Positions 1 to 7,126 are shown, numbered from the stretch's first letter. The stretch: DNA of 7,190 bases from Bacteroidales bacterium (GCA_029210905.1 JARGGF010000213.1:1-7190); one strand, 5' to 3'. Program-made: numbers and translations. The notes: generated by a model from the sequence alone, not told the origin.

Positions 1-8
1 TATCTTAG
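1..8 (+). promoter_or_regulatory. possible -7 promoter element of the methyltransferase-VOC unit
   Basis: TATCTTAG at the window edge matches the Bacteroidota -7 consensus TAnnTTTG at all but one position and lies 33 bp before the methyltransferase ATG, a reasonable distance. The matching -33 TTTG would fall outside the window, so the call rests on half a promoter and is weak. Confidence 0.25.
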
Positions 9-41
9 GACAATATTCTGTTCGCAAATTATTAAATCTAT

Positions 42-650
42 ATGTCTAAAATTAAGCGGTTTACACAAAGGTATAATGATGGTGATATTCCCTGGGATTT
101 GGGGAGGGCAGATTATAACCTGACAGAGATGGTTGTAAACTGGCCAATTATGCCTGGCAAAACTCTTGAATTGGGATGTGGAACAGGAGATAATGCACTT
201 TGGATGGCGGAGCATAAATTTGAAGTTACAGCTTTTGATCTTATTGAGGTAGCTGTGAATTTGGCTAAATCAAAAGCGCTAACTGCAAATGTGCATGTTG
301 ATTTCTACGTTGCTGATATTCTTAAAGATGAAATACCAAACGCACCTTTTGATTTTGTATTTGACAGGGGTGTTTTTCATACAGTGGATGAACCTGATGA
401 AAGAACCCTATTTGCCAGGAATGTGTCAAAACTGATGAATAATGACGGTTTATGGCTTAGTTTAATTGGGAGTAACGACCAGGTTCGTGAGGGGCAAGGA
501 CCGCCAAAGCGTTCAGCAAAGGAAATTCTTGCTGCTGTTGAGCCCTTTTTCGAGTTGTTATTATTAAAGGTTAGTAATTTTGATTCGAAGGATGAAAACC
601 CTGCTAAAATTTGGGTATGCCTGATGAAAAAACGAACAAATGATTATTAA
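42..650 (+). CDS. class I SAM-dependent methyltransferase, small-molecule type
   Basis: This 202-residue cytoplasmic protein should transfer a methyl group from S-adenosylmethionine to a small molecule; the acceptor cannot be told from sequence. The SAM-binding motif I is clear at residues 42-54 (LELGCGTGDNALW). An acidic residue that would contact the SAM ribose follows at D66 (VTAFDL), then the adenine-side motif ADILK at 91-95 and the strand FDFVFDRGVFHTV at 103-115. The N-terminal PWDLGRADYNL (18-28) and a GPPKRSAKEI segment (152-161) resemble a TPMT/TehB-like group of compact methyltransferases whose known members act on thiols or metalloid compounds; that resemblance is family knowledge, not proof of substrate. 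Length is normal for a single Rossmann methyltransferase domain with no extra domain. The ATG used here gives a complete N-terminus; no Shine-Dalgarno is seen, which is common in this phylum. The next gene starts 9 bp after the stop, so the two are probably co-transcribed. Confidence 0.9.
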   Translation: MSKIKRFTQRYNDGDIPWDLGRADYNLTEMVVNWPIMPGKTLELGCGTGDNALWMAEHKFEVTAFDLIEVAVNLAKSKALTANVHVDFYVADILKDEIPNAPFDFVFDRGVFHTVDEPDERTLFARNVSKLMNNDGLWLSLIGSNDQVREGQGPPKRSAKEILAAVEPFFELLLLKVSNFDSKDENPAKIWVCLMKKRTNDY

Positions 651-659
651 TTGTAATTC

Positions 660-986
660 ATGAGAAAATACCATCATTTAGGAATTCCTACCACTGAAAA
701 AAAGGCAGGTGAGAGATATTTGGAAGAATTTAAAATGTATGTTAGTGGCTATGAGGAAAGTAATTACCAAATTGAATGGATGCGATTTGAAAAAGGATGT
801 AATTTACCCGAAATAGTTCAAAAAATACCACATATTGCCTTCGAGGTGGATGATCTTTTGAAGGAGCTGGAAGGTAAAAATGTGATTATAGAACCCAACA
901 GTCCTTCAGAAGGAATTATGGTTGCTTTTATTGAAGAAAATGGAGCGCCAATTGAATTTCTTCAAATTAGTAACCAGAAGAAATAG
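660..986 (+). CDS. small VOC-superfamily (glyoxalase/dioxygenase-like) protein
   Basis: This 108-residue cytoplasmic protein has the size and motif layout of one vicinal-oxygen-chelate domain built from two beta-alpha-beta-beta-beta units. The first strand carries HHLGIP (5-10). The second unit starts with PHIAFEVDDL (57-66) and ends with the strand APIEFLQ (96-102). In VOC enzymes the metal ligands sit on the first and last strands of each unit, so the likely ligands are H6, E39 or E43, H58 and E99. The family includes glyoxalase I, fosfomycin-resistance thiol transferases, epimerases and dioxygenases; nothing visible chooses among them. It follows the methyltransferase gene by 9 bp on the same strand, suggesting one mRNA and perhaps one substrate. 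No Shine-Dalgarno is visible before the ATG. Its TAG stop is inside the hairpin shared with the convergent gene. Function beyond the fold is unknown. Confidence 0.85.
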   Translation: MRKYHHLGIPTTEKKAGERYLEEFKMYVSGYEESNYQIEWMRFEKGCNLPEIVQKIPHIAFEVDDLLKELEGKNVIIEPNSPSEGIMVAFIEENGAPIEFLQISNQKK

Positions 987-1005
987 TTTATAAAACTATT
1001 TTTTT
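981..1005. terminator. small AT-rich hairpin shared by two convergent genes
   Basis: AAATAGTTT (981-989) and AAACTATTT (993-1001) form a perfect 9-bp stem around a 3-nt loop, continuing into a run of T to 1005 on the plus strand. This fits an intrinsic terminator for the methyltransferase-VOC unit, though the stem has a single G-C pair and is weak. On the minus strand the stem is followed by TTCTTC, so it could end the opposite transcript less well. The TAG stops of both genes (984-986 and 996-998) lie opposite each other in the stem. Confidence 0.55.
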
Positions 1006-3158
1006 CTAATGATTATCGGCTCCTTCAATTTTTCATTTAGCTCAGCAAATAATTGGGCAAGATTAGCATATTCCAACGCAGGGAAGCTATTCATTTTTAT
1101 TTCCAGAATTATTGATAGGTTATAGAAATTCTTATTTTTCAATGATTTATAATTGTAAAACACGTTTCCTCCGTAGCTACTATAAGTTGAATCAGAAGGC
1201 ATGATGCATTCAAAACCTTCCGGCAATTCAATTTGTAATGAATAGAATTTACGGAAAGGATATTTAAACTCTACAGGATAATTTCTAATAGTTTCCTGAA
1301 AATCCATTTCTGTAAAAACGGGATTTAGTTTCGGATAAATTTTTAAAATATTATTATCGAAGGTTTGCTGTTCTTTAATTTCAGCACTTATCGGACTTTC
1401 CTCATCATTCAGGTTGTCAATTTTTTTGATATTTCTTAAACCTGTTTCCTGTTCAATATGCTGAATGGTCTTTTCTTCACCTTGCAACTGAGTGGCTCTT
1501 CTAATATCGAGTGCATCATATCCTGTTTTTTTTAGGATTATTTTATTCGAAAAGTTCAGGTTGCTATCTATAACAATATTTTCTTCGATGCTGGTAGTAT
1601 TTTTAATATTATTATTAAGTTCAATCCATCCAAAGTCTTTGGCGTCAACTAAAAATCCATTCTTGCCTATGTAACTCTGATCAAGCAGATAATATGGTCT
1701 TATTGAGTCAGTTGCATCAAGCATGTATTGATGTTCTCCAATTTCTGCAAGAGCAATTACATGGTTAAATTGATTTGGATCTGGTATATTTAAATCAATT
1801 TTTCCATGATTATTCGTACTTAAAATCACTGGACGGGTTTTAATTCCAGCTTTGTTTAGCAATGATATTAGAATGAAATTTATTTCACTGCTGCTTCCTT
1901 CTTTTTTTTCAAATGGCTTGCCAAGGCTTTTTTCCTTAATTAATTTTTTAGTGATTTTTGTATATAACCATGACAGGCCCTGATTAAAAACCGAACGCAC
2001 ATATATATCATGTTCGCCTGTCCAGTTCATGTTTTCACGAACATGGTCGTAGATAGCCTTCATTTTGTCGATATCCGTATTTTTATCTCTGATCATTTCG
2101 CTCAGATAGGGTTCATATTCCCAGTGTTTAATCAGAGGTAATCCAAAGCGTTCGCTTTTCAATAAGTTTTCAGTAAATTTTTCCCAATCAGGAAGGGAGT
2201 ATAAAATATATCCGGCAGGATAAATAATGGATCGTCGCTGGATAGGCTCATAGTTTTCATAACCATCTACCATAGTAGTAAATAATGCATGAGTCAGATA
2301 TTGCCAGACATATCCATAGTTTTCATTTGTAGCTTTTACAAGATGAATATTAAGTTTTTTATAATAATTTTCTTTGTTCAGTATAAAATTTTCATGGTTA
2401 AAAGCTTCAACATATTGTTTTACGAATTGCATTTGTTTTCCTGATAAATCGAAATTGTATAATCTTCGATATCGATAACTTCCAATATTAGTATTAAACA
2501 TTAAAGTTCTGGAATAGTTAGTTTCTTCTATGGTATCAAATCCGTCCATGTTTGATGGTGAGAACATGTATTGAAAATACCTTGGCACCCTCATTCTAAA
2601 TTCACTGTGCCTTACAGGTATTTCCCACTGAAAATTCCAGGTTTTGGGTGATACAAAATCCAAAGTAGGTATTTGATAGTAATAATCAATAACTGAACCT
2701 ACTGTTACATTGGGTAAATTAATTTCAGCGATCTTGATGCAATTAGCTGAATCCCTGTATTTTATATCTCTTTGTTTTAATTTACTCGATTTAAGGTCTC
2801 CATTTTTTGAAAGATTATAAACCATCCCTTTAATAACAATAGCGTTTTCGCCCTGCATTTGTTCGCAATTTTTGTCTGTAAAAGGAATGCTTAATTTAGC
2901 ATATTTTAATCCATCTTCCTTTAGTATTTTAATTCTGATGTAGCGGGTATTAAACAAAAACAAATGCCTCCCATTTGGGTTGGTATCAAAATAATACTGG
3001 CCATAATCGCAAAGAACAACTGCAACTGCGGAGGTGTCCATTTCATAGCGCTGCATTTGCAAATCTTCCATGGCAATTTCTTTCCACTTAATGGGATCCT
3101 TTTGGGCTGAAAGTGAGGTGAAAACAAATAGGAGTGTTATGAGTGTAATATATTTCAT
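996..3158 (-). CDS. exported DUF3857/transglutaminase-like protein, likely without catalytic Cys
   Basis: A 720-residue protein with a clear signal peptide: hydrophobic core at 4-14 and a probable cleavage after SLSA (A18), so it should reach the periplasm or outer surface. Residues about 60-260 look like the beta-rich DUF3857 region, e.g. NVTVGSVIDYYYQIP at 150-164. A transglutaminase-like core follows at about 360-490: helix MKAIYDHVRENMNWTG (366-381), the nucleophile-elbow region GSSSEINFILISLLNKAGI (421-439), FNHVIAL (464-470) with the expected His at 466, and MLDATD (479-484) with the expected Asp at 481. The position that is Cys in active enzymes aligns with S423, so peptide cross-linking or cysteine-protease activity is doubtful; I recall other Bacteroidota members with the same loss. 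About 20 extra residues (roughly 390-418) seem to separate the helix from the elbow. The C-terminal 220 residues look like a beta-sandwich. The role is unknown; binding of peptides or polysaccharide at the envelope is possible. No Shine-Dalgarno or clear promoter is seen. Confidence 0.85.
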   Translation of the reverse strand: MKYITLITLLFVFTSLSAQKDPIKWKEIAMEDLQMQRYEMDTSAVAVVLCDYGQYYFDTNPNGRHLFLFNTRYIRIKILKEDGLKYAKLSIPFTDKNCEQMQGENAIVIKGMVYNLSKNGDLKSSKLKQRDIKYRDSANCIKIAEINLPNVTVGSVIDYYYQIPTLDFVSPKTWNFQWEIPVRHSEFRMRVPRYFQYMFSPSNMDGFDTIEETNYSRTLMFNTNIGSYRYRRLYNFDLSGKQMQFVKQYVEAFNHENFILNKENYYKKLNIHLVKATNENYGYVWQYLTHALFTTMVDGYENYEPIQRRSIIYPAGYILYSLPDWEKFTENLLKSERFGLPLIKHWEYEPYLSEMIRDKNTDIDKMKAIYDHVRENMNWTGEHDIYVRSVFNQGLSWLYTKITKKLIKEKSLGKPFEKKEGSSSEINFILISLLNKAGIKTRPVILSTNNHGKIDLNIPDPNQFNHVIALAEIGEHQYMLDATDSIRPYYLLDQSYIGKNGFLVDAKDFGWIELNNNIKNTTSIEENIVIDSNLNFSNKIILKKTGYDALDIRRATQLQGEEKTIQHIEQETGLRNIKKIDNLNDEESPISAEIKEQQTFDNNILKIYPKLNPVFTEMDFQETIRNYPVEFKYPFRKFYSLQIELPEGFECIMPSDSTYSSYGGNVFYNYKSLKNKNFYNLSIILEIKMNSFPALEYANLAQLFAELNEKLKEPIIIRKK

Positions 3159-3262
3159 AAATTCTTAGCTTTAAAAGAAATAAAATTAGTATTTAAATTT
3201 GAATCCAATGCAATTCTCTATTACTATATTTCTTATCTTTTTTATTACCATATTTTCTTTTT

Positions 3263-3278
3263 ATTGATATTTATCAAT
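3263..3278. promoter_or_regulatory. FNR/CRP-family binding box TTGAT-N4-ATCAA
   Basis: ATTGATA-TT-TATCAAT is a 16-bp near-palindrome that contains TTGAT-ATTT-ATCAA, the exact FNR consensus (10 of 10 fixed positions, 3264-3277). Its centre at 3270.5 is about 61 bp upstream of the start point expected from the promoter at 3298-3328. That is the classic place for a class I activator of the CRP/FNR family. It is also about 112 bp upstream of the divergent start codon, so it could affect both genes. The sequence match is direct; binding by an FNR-like factor is inference. Confidence 0.55.
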
Positions 3279-3297
3279 TGAAATAGTTAAATATTTA

Positions 3298-3328
3298 TTT
3301 GCGCAACATGTCTGATCCTTTATCTTTG
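3298..3328 (+). promoter_or_regulatory. Bacteroidota-type promoter of the thioredoxin-lipoprotein gene
   Basis: TTTG at 3298-3301 (-33) and TATCTTTG at 3321-3328 (-7, TAnnTTTG) match the Bacteroidota sigma-ABfr consensus at every fixed base, with a 19-bp spacer. Transcription should begin near 3332-3335, giving a leader of about 27-30 nt before the ATG at 3362. Confidence 0.85.
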
Positions 3329-3333
3329 CGCAA
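3299..3333. repeat. two TTGCGCAA palindromes overlapping the promoter
   Basis: The 8-bp perfect palindrome TTGCGCAA occurs at 3299-3306 and again at 3326-3333, where it extends to TTTGCGCAAA (3325-3334). The copies are 27 bp apart and each overlaps a core promoter element (-33 and -7). They are among the few G/C-containing words in a very AT-rich spacer. They may be operator half-sites for a repressor, or a by-product of the TTTG promoter motif. Confidence 0.5.
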
Positions 3334-3361
3334 AATATAATACATTTAAAATCTACCAATT

Positions 3362-4474
3362 ATGAAAAAGATTCTATTTGCTTTCGTGATACTCACGTTT
3401 GTTTTTGCCTGTAACCAGCAAAACTCAGATGATCAAAGTAGTTTTACTATTGAGGGAACTATTGCAGCTTATGATACAGGTTATGTTTATTTGCAAAAAG
3501 TTGTTGATGGTGAGCTTACTACCGTGGACTCAATGATTTGTTCGCAGGGAAAGTTTAGTTTTAAAGGCACTACTGATTTTGCCGAGCTATATTACCTGTC
3601 TTTTGGCGACAGACAGCATATGGCAAGTATTTTTATGGAAAACTCGGATATCGTTGTAAAAGGAAATCTGGATAGTCTTGATAATATTTCAATTACTGGT
3701 TCTAAAGCCCAGGATGAATATAAGTTGTATAAGGATGAAATGCTTCCTTTTGATAATAAAATGAACGACCTCTATAAACAATATACTGATGCAGAGAAAG
3801 AAGGAAATAAAGCACTTATGGATCAAATTGACTCATCCTATGAAACTTTATATGAGGATAAATTGGCATTTATCAAAAATTATATAGGCACTCATAATGC
3901 CTCAGTTATAATTCCGTATGTTTTAAACAGAGAGTTGGCTTATTCTTTGGAAGTGAACGAATTGGATTCAATGGTCAACCTTCTGGATTCATCTCTAAAT
4001 CCTTCAATTTATGTGAATACTTTAAAGGAAAAAGTAGCTACTTTAAAGAATGTTGAAGTTGGCAAACAAGCTCCTGACTTTACCTTGAATGATACAACCG
4101 GGAATCCTGTTACCATGTCCTCGTTTAAGGGCAAATATTTATTGATTGATTTCTGGGCTGCCTGGTGTGGGCCATGCCGACGTGAAAATCCAAACAATGT
4201 AAAACTGTATGCCGATTATAAAGACAAAGGTTTTGAGATACTTGGGGTTTCCTTTGACAAAAAGCGTGAAGCATGGGTAAAAGCAATCAACGATGATGGT
4301 TTAACCTGGCCTCAGGTTTCAGATCTAAAATATTGGAAATCTGAAGCAGGAAAACTTTATGGTGTTAGCGCTATTCCTCACACTGTGCTTTTGGATAAAG
4401 ATGGGATTATTATTGCCAAAAACCTCCGCGGTGATGAATTACGGACTAAAGTATCAGAACTTATTGATAAATAG
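3362..4474 (+). CDS. TlpA/ResA-like thioredoxin lipoprotein with DUF4369-type N-terminal domain
   Basis: A 370-residue envelope thiol-disulfide oxidoreductase. Residues 1-17 form a lipoprotein signal with lipobox VFAC, so C17 should be lipidated. The mature start reads CNQQNSDD, and this acidic patch resembles Bacteroidota surface-export signals, so it may face outward. Residues about 27-115 (FTIEGTIAAYDTGYVYLQKV...) have the pattern of a DUF4369 beta domain, followed by a charged helical linker (116-225). The thioredoxin fold covers about 233-370: APDFTLND (237-244), active site WAAWCGPC with C269 and C272 preceding RRENP, and the cis-proline of SAIPH at P339. A WCGPC site usually means a reductant of other periplasmic disulfides, as in cytochrome c maturation or oxidative-stress defence; the partner is unknown. 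Length is usual for this two-domain type. It has a perfect -33/-7 promoter and an upstream FNR-type box, no Shine-Dalgarno, and a good terminator. Confidence 0.92.
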   Translation: MKKILFAFVILTFVFACNQQNSDDQSSFTIEGTIAAYDTGYVYLQKVVDGELTTVDSMICSQGKFSFKGTTDFAELYYLSFGDRQHMASIFMENSDIVVKGNLDSLDNISITGSKAQDEYKLYKDEMLPFDNKMNDLYKQYTDAEKEGNKALMDQIDSSYETLYEDKLAFIKNYIGTHNASVIIPYVLNRELAYSLEVNELDSMVNLLDSSLNPSIYVNTLKEKVATLKNVEVGKQAPDFTLNDTTGNPVTMSSFKGKYLLIDFWAAWCGPCRRENPNNVKLYADYKDKGFEILGVSFDKKREAWVKAINDDGLTWPQVSDLKYWKSEAGKLYGVSAIPHTVLLDKDGIIIAKNLRGDELRTKVSELIDK

Positions 4475-4480
4475 ATATTT

Positions 4481-4516
4481 AAATCTTCTGGATTTTAGAA
4501 ATCCGGAAGATTTTTT
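4481..4516. terminator. intrinsic terminator between the thioredoxin gene and clpB
   Basis: AAATCTTCTGGATT (4481-4494) pairs with AATCCGGAAGATTT (4500-4513) in a 14-bp stem whose only imperfection is one U-G wobble in the plus-strand RNA; a further T-A pair leaves a 3-nt loop. Six T (4511-4516) overlap and follow the right arm. This is a convincing terminator for the rightward gene, 6 bp after its stop. The clpB stop lies immediately right of the stem, so it could also end clpB mRNA, but the leftward U-tract is poor. Confidence 0.85.
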
Positions 4517-4517
4517 C

Positions 4518-7109
4518 TTAATTTGCATTTAAAAATACAAGTCTGCCATCTTTTTCATCTACTTTGATGATGCTTGATTTTTGGACTTCACCGGCTAATA
4601 TTTGTTTTGATAATTCGTTCAAAACCTGTTTTTGAAATACCCTTTTCACCGGACGGGCACCATATTGTGGATTAAATCCCTTTTCAGCAATCCAGGCAAC
4701 TGCTTTATCTGTAATTTCAAGCTGAAACTCATTCTCAGCTAATAATTTATTGATACCATCTAGTTGGATATGAACAATTTGCGAAATATCGCTTTCTGTT
4801 AACGGTGTAAACATTACTATCTCATCAATCCTGTTTAAAAATTCGGGTCGAATGGTATTTTTAAGTAATTCAAAAACCTTGTTTTTTGTATCCTCCAGAA
4901 CTTCTTCTTTTTCCTTACCAATACTTGCAAAGCTTTCCTGAATAATATGAGAACCTATGTTTGAAGTCATAATTATAATGGTGTTTTTAAAATTCACCAT
5001 CCTGCCTTTGTTGTCAGTGAGTCTGCCATCATCGAGCACCTGTAAAAGAATATTAAATACATCCGGATGTGCTTTTTCTATTTCATCGAGCAATATTACT
5101 GAGTAAGTTTTCCTACGAACTGCCTCGGATAGCTGGCCTCCCTCATCATAACCCACATAGCCCGGAGGCGCACCAATCAGTCTTGATACCGAATGTCTTT
5201 CCTGGTATTCGGACATATCTATTCTGGTCATCATATTTTCATCACTAAACAGGAATTCTGCCAGTGCTTTTGCCAGTTCGGTTTTACCAACACCCGTAGT
5301 ACCCAGAAAAATAAACGATCCAATAGGGCGCTTAGGATCCTGCATACCGGATCGGCTGCGTCGCACCGCATCGGCAACAGCCTCAATGGCTTCATCCTGG
5401 CCAACTACCCGTTGATGCAAATGTTCTTCGAGTTTTAAAAGTTTGTCCCTTTCACTTTGTAACATCCTCGAAACCGGAATGCCTGTCCATCGTGCCACAA
5501 CTTCTGCAATGTCTTCTGTATCAACCTCTTCTTTAATTAGTTGAGAATTAGATTGCAACTCTTTTAACTCGCTTTTAAATACTTCAATATTGCTTTCAGA
5601 TTCTTTGATTTTACCATAACGTAATTCCGCTACTTTCCCAAAATCACCTTCACGTTCAGCACGTTCCGCTTCAATCTTGAAATTTTCAACAGCTTGTTTT
5701 GCTTTTTGGATTTTATCGATAATCTCTTTTTCCGATTTCCATTTGGCCAATTGTTCATTAAGACCTTCCTGTAAATTTGCAATTTCTTTATTGAGTTCCT
5801 CTAACCTGCTTTTGTTTTTTTCACGTTTTATCGCTTCGCGTTCTATTTCAAGATGTTTTATTTTACGCTGAAACTCATCAATTTCTTCAGGAACCGAATT
5901 CATTTCAAGGCGAAGTTTTGCAGCAGCCTCATCGATGAGGTCAATGGCTTTGTCAGGCAAAAACCGATCTGAAATATAGCGTTGCGATAATTCAACAGCA
6001 CTAATAATTGCATCATCTTTAATCCTTACCTTGTGATGATTTTCATACCTTTCTTTTAAGCCGCGTAATATAGCAATAGCGCTCAATTTATCTGGTTCAT
6101 CCACCGTAATTATCTGAAAACGACGCTCTAAAGCTTTATCTTTTTCAAAATATTTTTGATATTCACTCAAAGTGGTGGCACCAATTGCACGTAATTCGCC
6201 CCTTGCCAATGCAGGTTTTAATATGTTCGCTGCATCCATGGCCCCTTCGCTTTTTCCTGCACCAACCAGTGTGTGTATTTCATCAATAAAAAGAACTATT
6301 TCACCTTCTGATGCAAGAACATCTTTAACTACGCCTTTTAAACGTTCTTCAAATTCACCCTTGTATTTTGCTCCGGCAACCAGGGCTCCCATATCAAGTG
6401 AATAGATTTGTTTGCTTTTTAAGTTTTCGGGTACATCTCCATTGATAATACGGTGAGCTAGTCCTTCCGCAATAGCAGTTTTTCCCACACCAGGTTCGCC
6501 AATTAAAATGGGGTTATTTTTGGTCCTGCGCGAAAGGATCTGCAAAATGCGCCTGATTTCATCATCGCGGCCAATTACAGGGTCTAATTTGCCAGACCTT
6601 GCCCTTTCATTCAAATTTATTGCATAACGCTCTAAGGAATTATAAGTTTCTTCGGCAGATTGACTGTTCACCTTAGAACCTTTTCTTAATTCCTGGATGG
6701 CAGACAATAAATCTTTTTCATTCACCCCCTGGTCCTTAAGCATTTGTGCAACCTGATCATTGGGTTTTAGCACACCTACTATAATATGTTCAATGGAAAC
6801 AAACTGATCTCCGAATTCTTTCGATGATTGTATGGCATTTTGCAAAGCTTTTTGCCCGTTTTGCGAAAGATATACCTCCCCGCCGGACACTTTTGAGTAA
6901 GAGTTTACAATACTTCGCAGAATTTGCTGTAAGTTTTGTAAGTTAATATTTAACTTATTAAAAATAAATCCACTAATGCTTTCATCTGTTGAGAATAATC
7001 CCTGTAATAAATGCCCTGTTTCAATGGCCTGATGATTCTCAGCTTGTGCTATTTCAGAAGCTTTTTGAATGGCTTCCTGTGATTTTATGGTAAATTTCTC
7101 GAATTGCAT
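4518..7109 (-). CDS. clpB: ATP-dependent chaperone ClpB (Hsp100 disaggregase)
   Basis: An 863-residue, full-length ClpB (E. coli ClpB has 857). As a cytoplasmic hexamer it threads aggregated proteins through its pore with DnaK/DnaJ/GrpE. The N domain spans about 1-145 with two Clp-N repeats. AAA1 has Walker A GEPGVGKT (204-211), a pore loop around Y249 (AKYKGEFEER), Walker B VLFIDE (272-277) and the arginine-finger segment ALERRF (326-331). The coiled-coil middle domain is about 405-530 and is rich in Glu and Lys, as expected for the propeller that docks DnaK. AAA2 has Walker A GTTGVGKT (603-610, Thr in place of the common Pro), pore loop GYVGYDEGG (650-658), Walker B VILLDE (671-676) and sensor 2 GAR (817-819). 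I see no IGF/IGL loop for ClpP, which fits ClpB and not ClpA, ClpC or ClpX. The start ATG follows a good Shine-Dalgarno (AAAGGAAG), the only strong one before a main gene here. Confidence 0.98.
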   Translation of the reverse strand: MQFEKFTIKSQEAIQKASEIAQAENHQAIETGHLLQGLFSTDESISGFIFNKLNINLQNLQQILRSIVNSYSKVSGGEVYLSQNGQKALQNAIQSSKEFGDQFVSIEHIIVGVLKPNDQVAQMLKDQGVNEKDLLSAIQELRKGSKVNSQSAEETYNSLERYAINLNERARSGKLDPVIGRDDEIRRILQILSRRTKNNPILIGEPGVGKTAIAEGLAHRIINGDVPENLKSKQIYSLDMGALVAGAKYKGEFEERLKGVVKDVLASEGEIVLFIDEIHTLVGAGKSEGAMDAANILKPALARGELRAIGATTLSEYQKYFEKDKALERRFQIITVDEPDKLSAIAILRGLKERYENHHKVRIKDDAIISAVELSQRYISDRFLPDKAIDLIDEAAAKLRLEMNSVPEEIDEFQRKIKHLEIEREAIKREKNKSRLEELNKEIANLQEGLNEQLAKWKSEKEIIDKIQKAKQAVENFKIEAERAEREGDFGKVAELRYGKIKESESNIEVFKSELKELQSNSQLIKEEVDTEDIAEVVARWTGIPVSRMLQSERDKLLKLEEHLHQRVVGQDEAIEAVADAVRRSRSGMQDPKRPIGSFIFLGTTGVGKTELAKALAEFLFSDENMMTRIDMSEYQERHSVSRLIGAPPGYVGYDEGGQLSEAVRRKTYSVILLDEIEKAHPDVFNILLQVLDDGRLTDNKGRMVNFKNTIIIMTSNIGSHIIQESFASIGKEKEEVLEDTKNKVFELLKNTIRPEFLNRIDEIVMFTPLTESDISQIVHIQLDGINKLLAENEFQLEITDKAVAWIAEKGFNPQYGARPVKRVFQKQVLNELSKQILAGEVQKSSIIKVDEKDGRLVFLNAN

Positions 7110-7111
7110 AT

Positions 7112-7120
7112 TCTTCCTTT
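7112..7120 (-). promoter_or_regulatory. strong Shine-Dalgarno of clpB
   Basis: On the minus strand AAAGGAAGA ends 2 nt before the clpB ATG, placing GGA at normal spacing. No other main gene in the window has a comparable site, which suits a highly expressed chaperone and fixes the clpB start at MQFEKF. Confidence 0.65.
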
Positions 7121-7126
7121 CATAGA

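Larger units (their letters stand above)
3159..3361. other. divergent intergenic region, very AT-rich, regulatory
   Basis: This 203-bp spacer lies between the two divergent start codons and holds no credible coding frame. From the right it carries the promoter of the thioredoxin-lipoprotein gene, two TTGCGCAA palindromes and an FNR-type box, each listed separately. The left 100 bp is almost pure A/T. I could not find a good TAnnTTTG/TTTG pair pointing left for the transglutaminase-like gene; the nearest is a poor match (TAATTTTA on the minus strand, about 20-30 bp before its ATG). Confidence 0.7.

Noticed and set aside
3331..3360. A possible leftward promoter for the transglutaminase-like gene (minus strand TATATTTTG with a weak -33).
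   Set aside because: The -7 spacing is off by one base, the -33 is poor, and it is over 170 bp from the start codon.
4009..4197. A 62-codon minus-strand frame within the thioredoxin-lipoprotein gene.
   Set aside because: It is antisense to the conserved WCGPC domain and has no supporting signals.
5193..6405. Several open frames of 60-80 codons on the plus strand inside clpB.
   Set aside because: They are antisense to a conserved gene, lack promoters and ribosome-binding sites, and their translations show no domain-like pattern.
7085..7123. A 12-codon frame on the minus strand overlapping the clpB start, opening at ATG 7123-7121.
   Set aside because: It has no ribosome-binding site of its own and contains the clpB Shine-Dalgarno within its codons; chance is the simplest reading.
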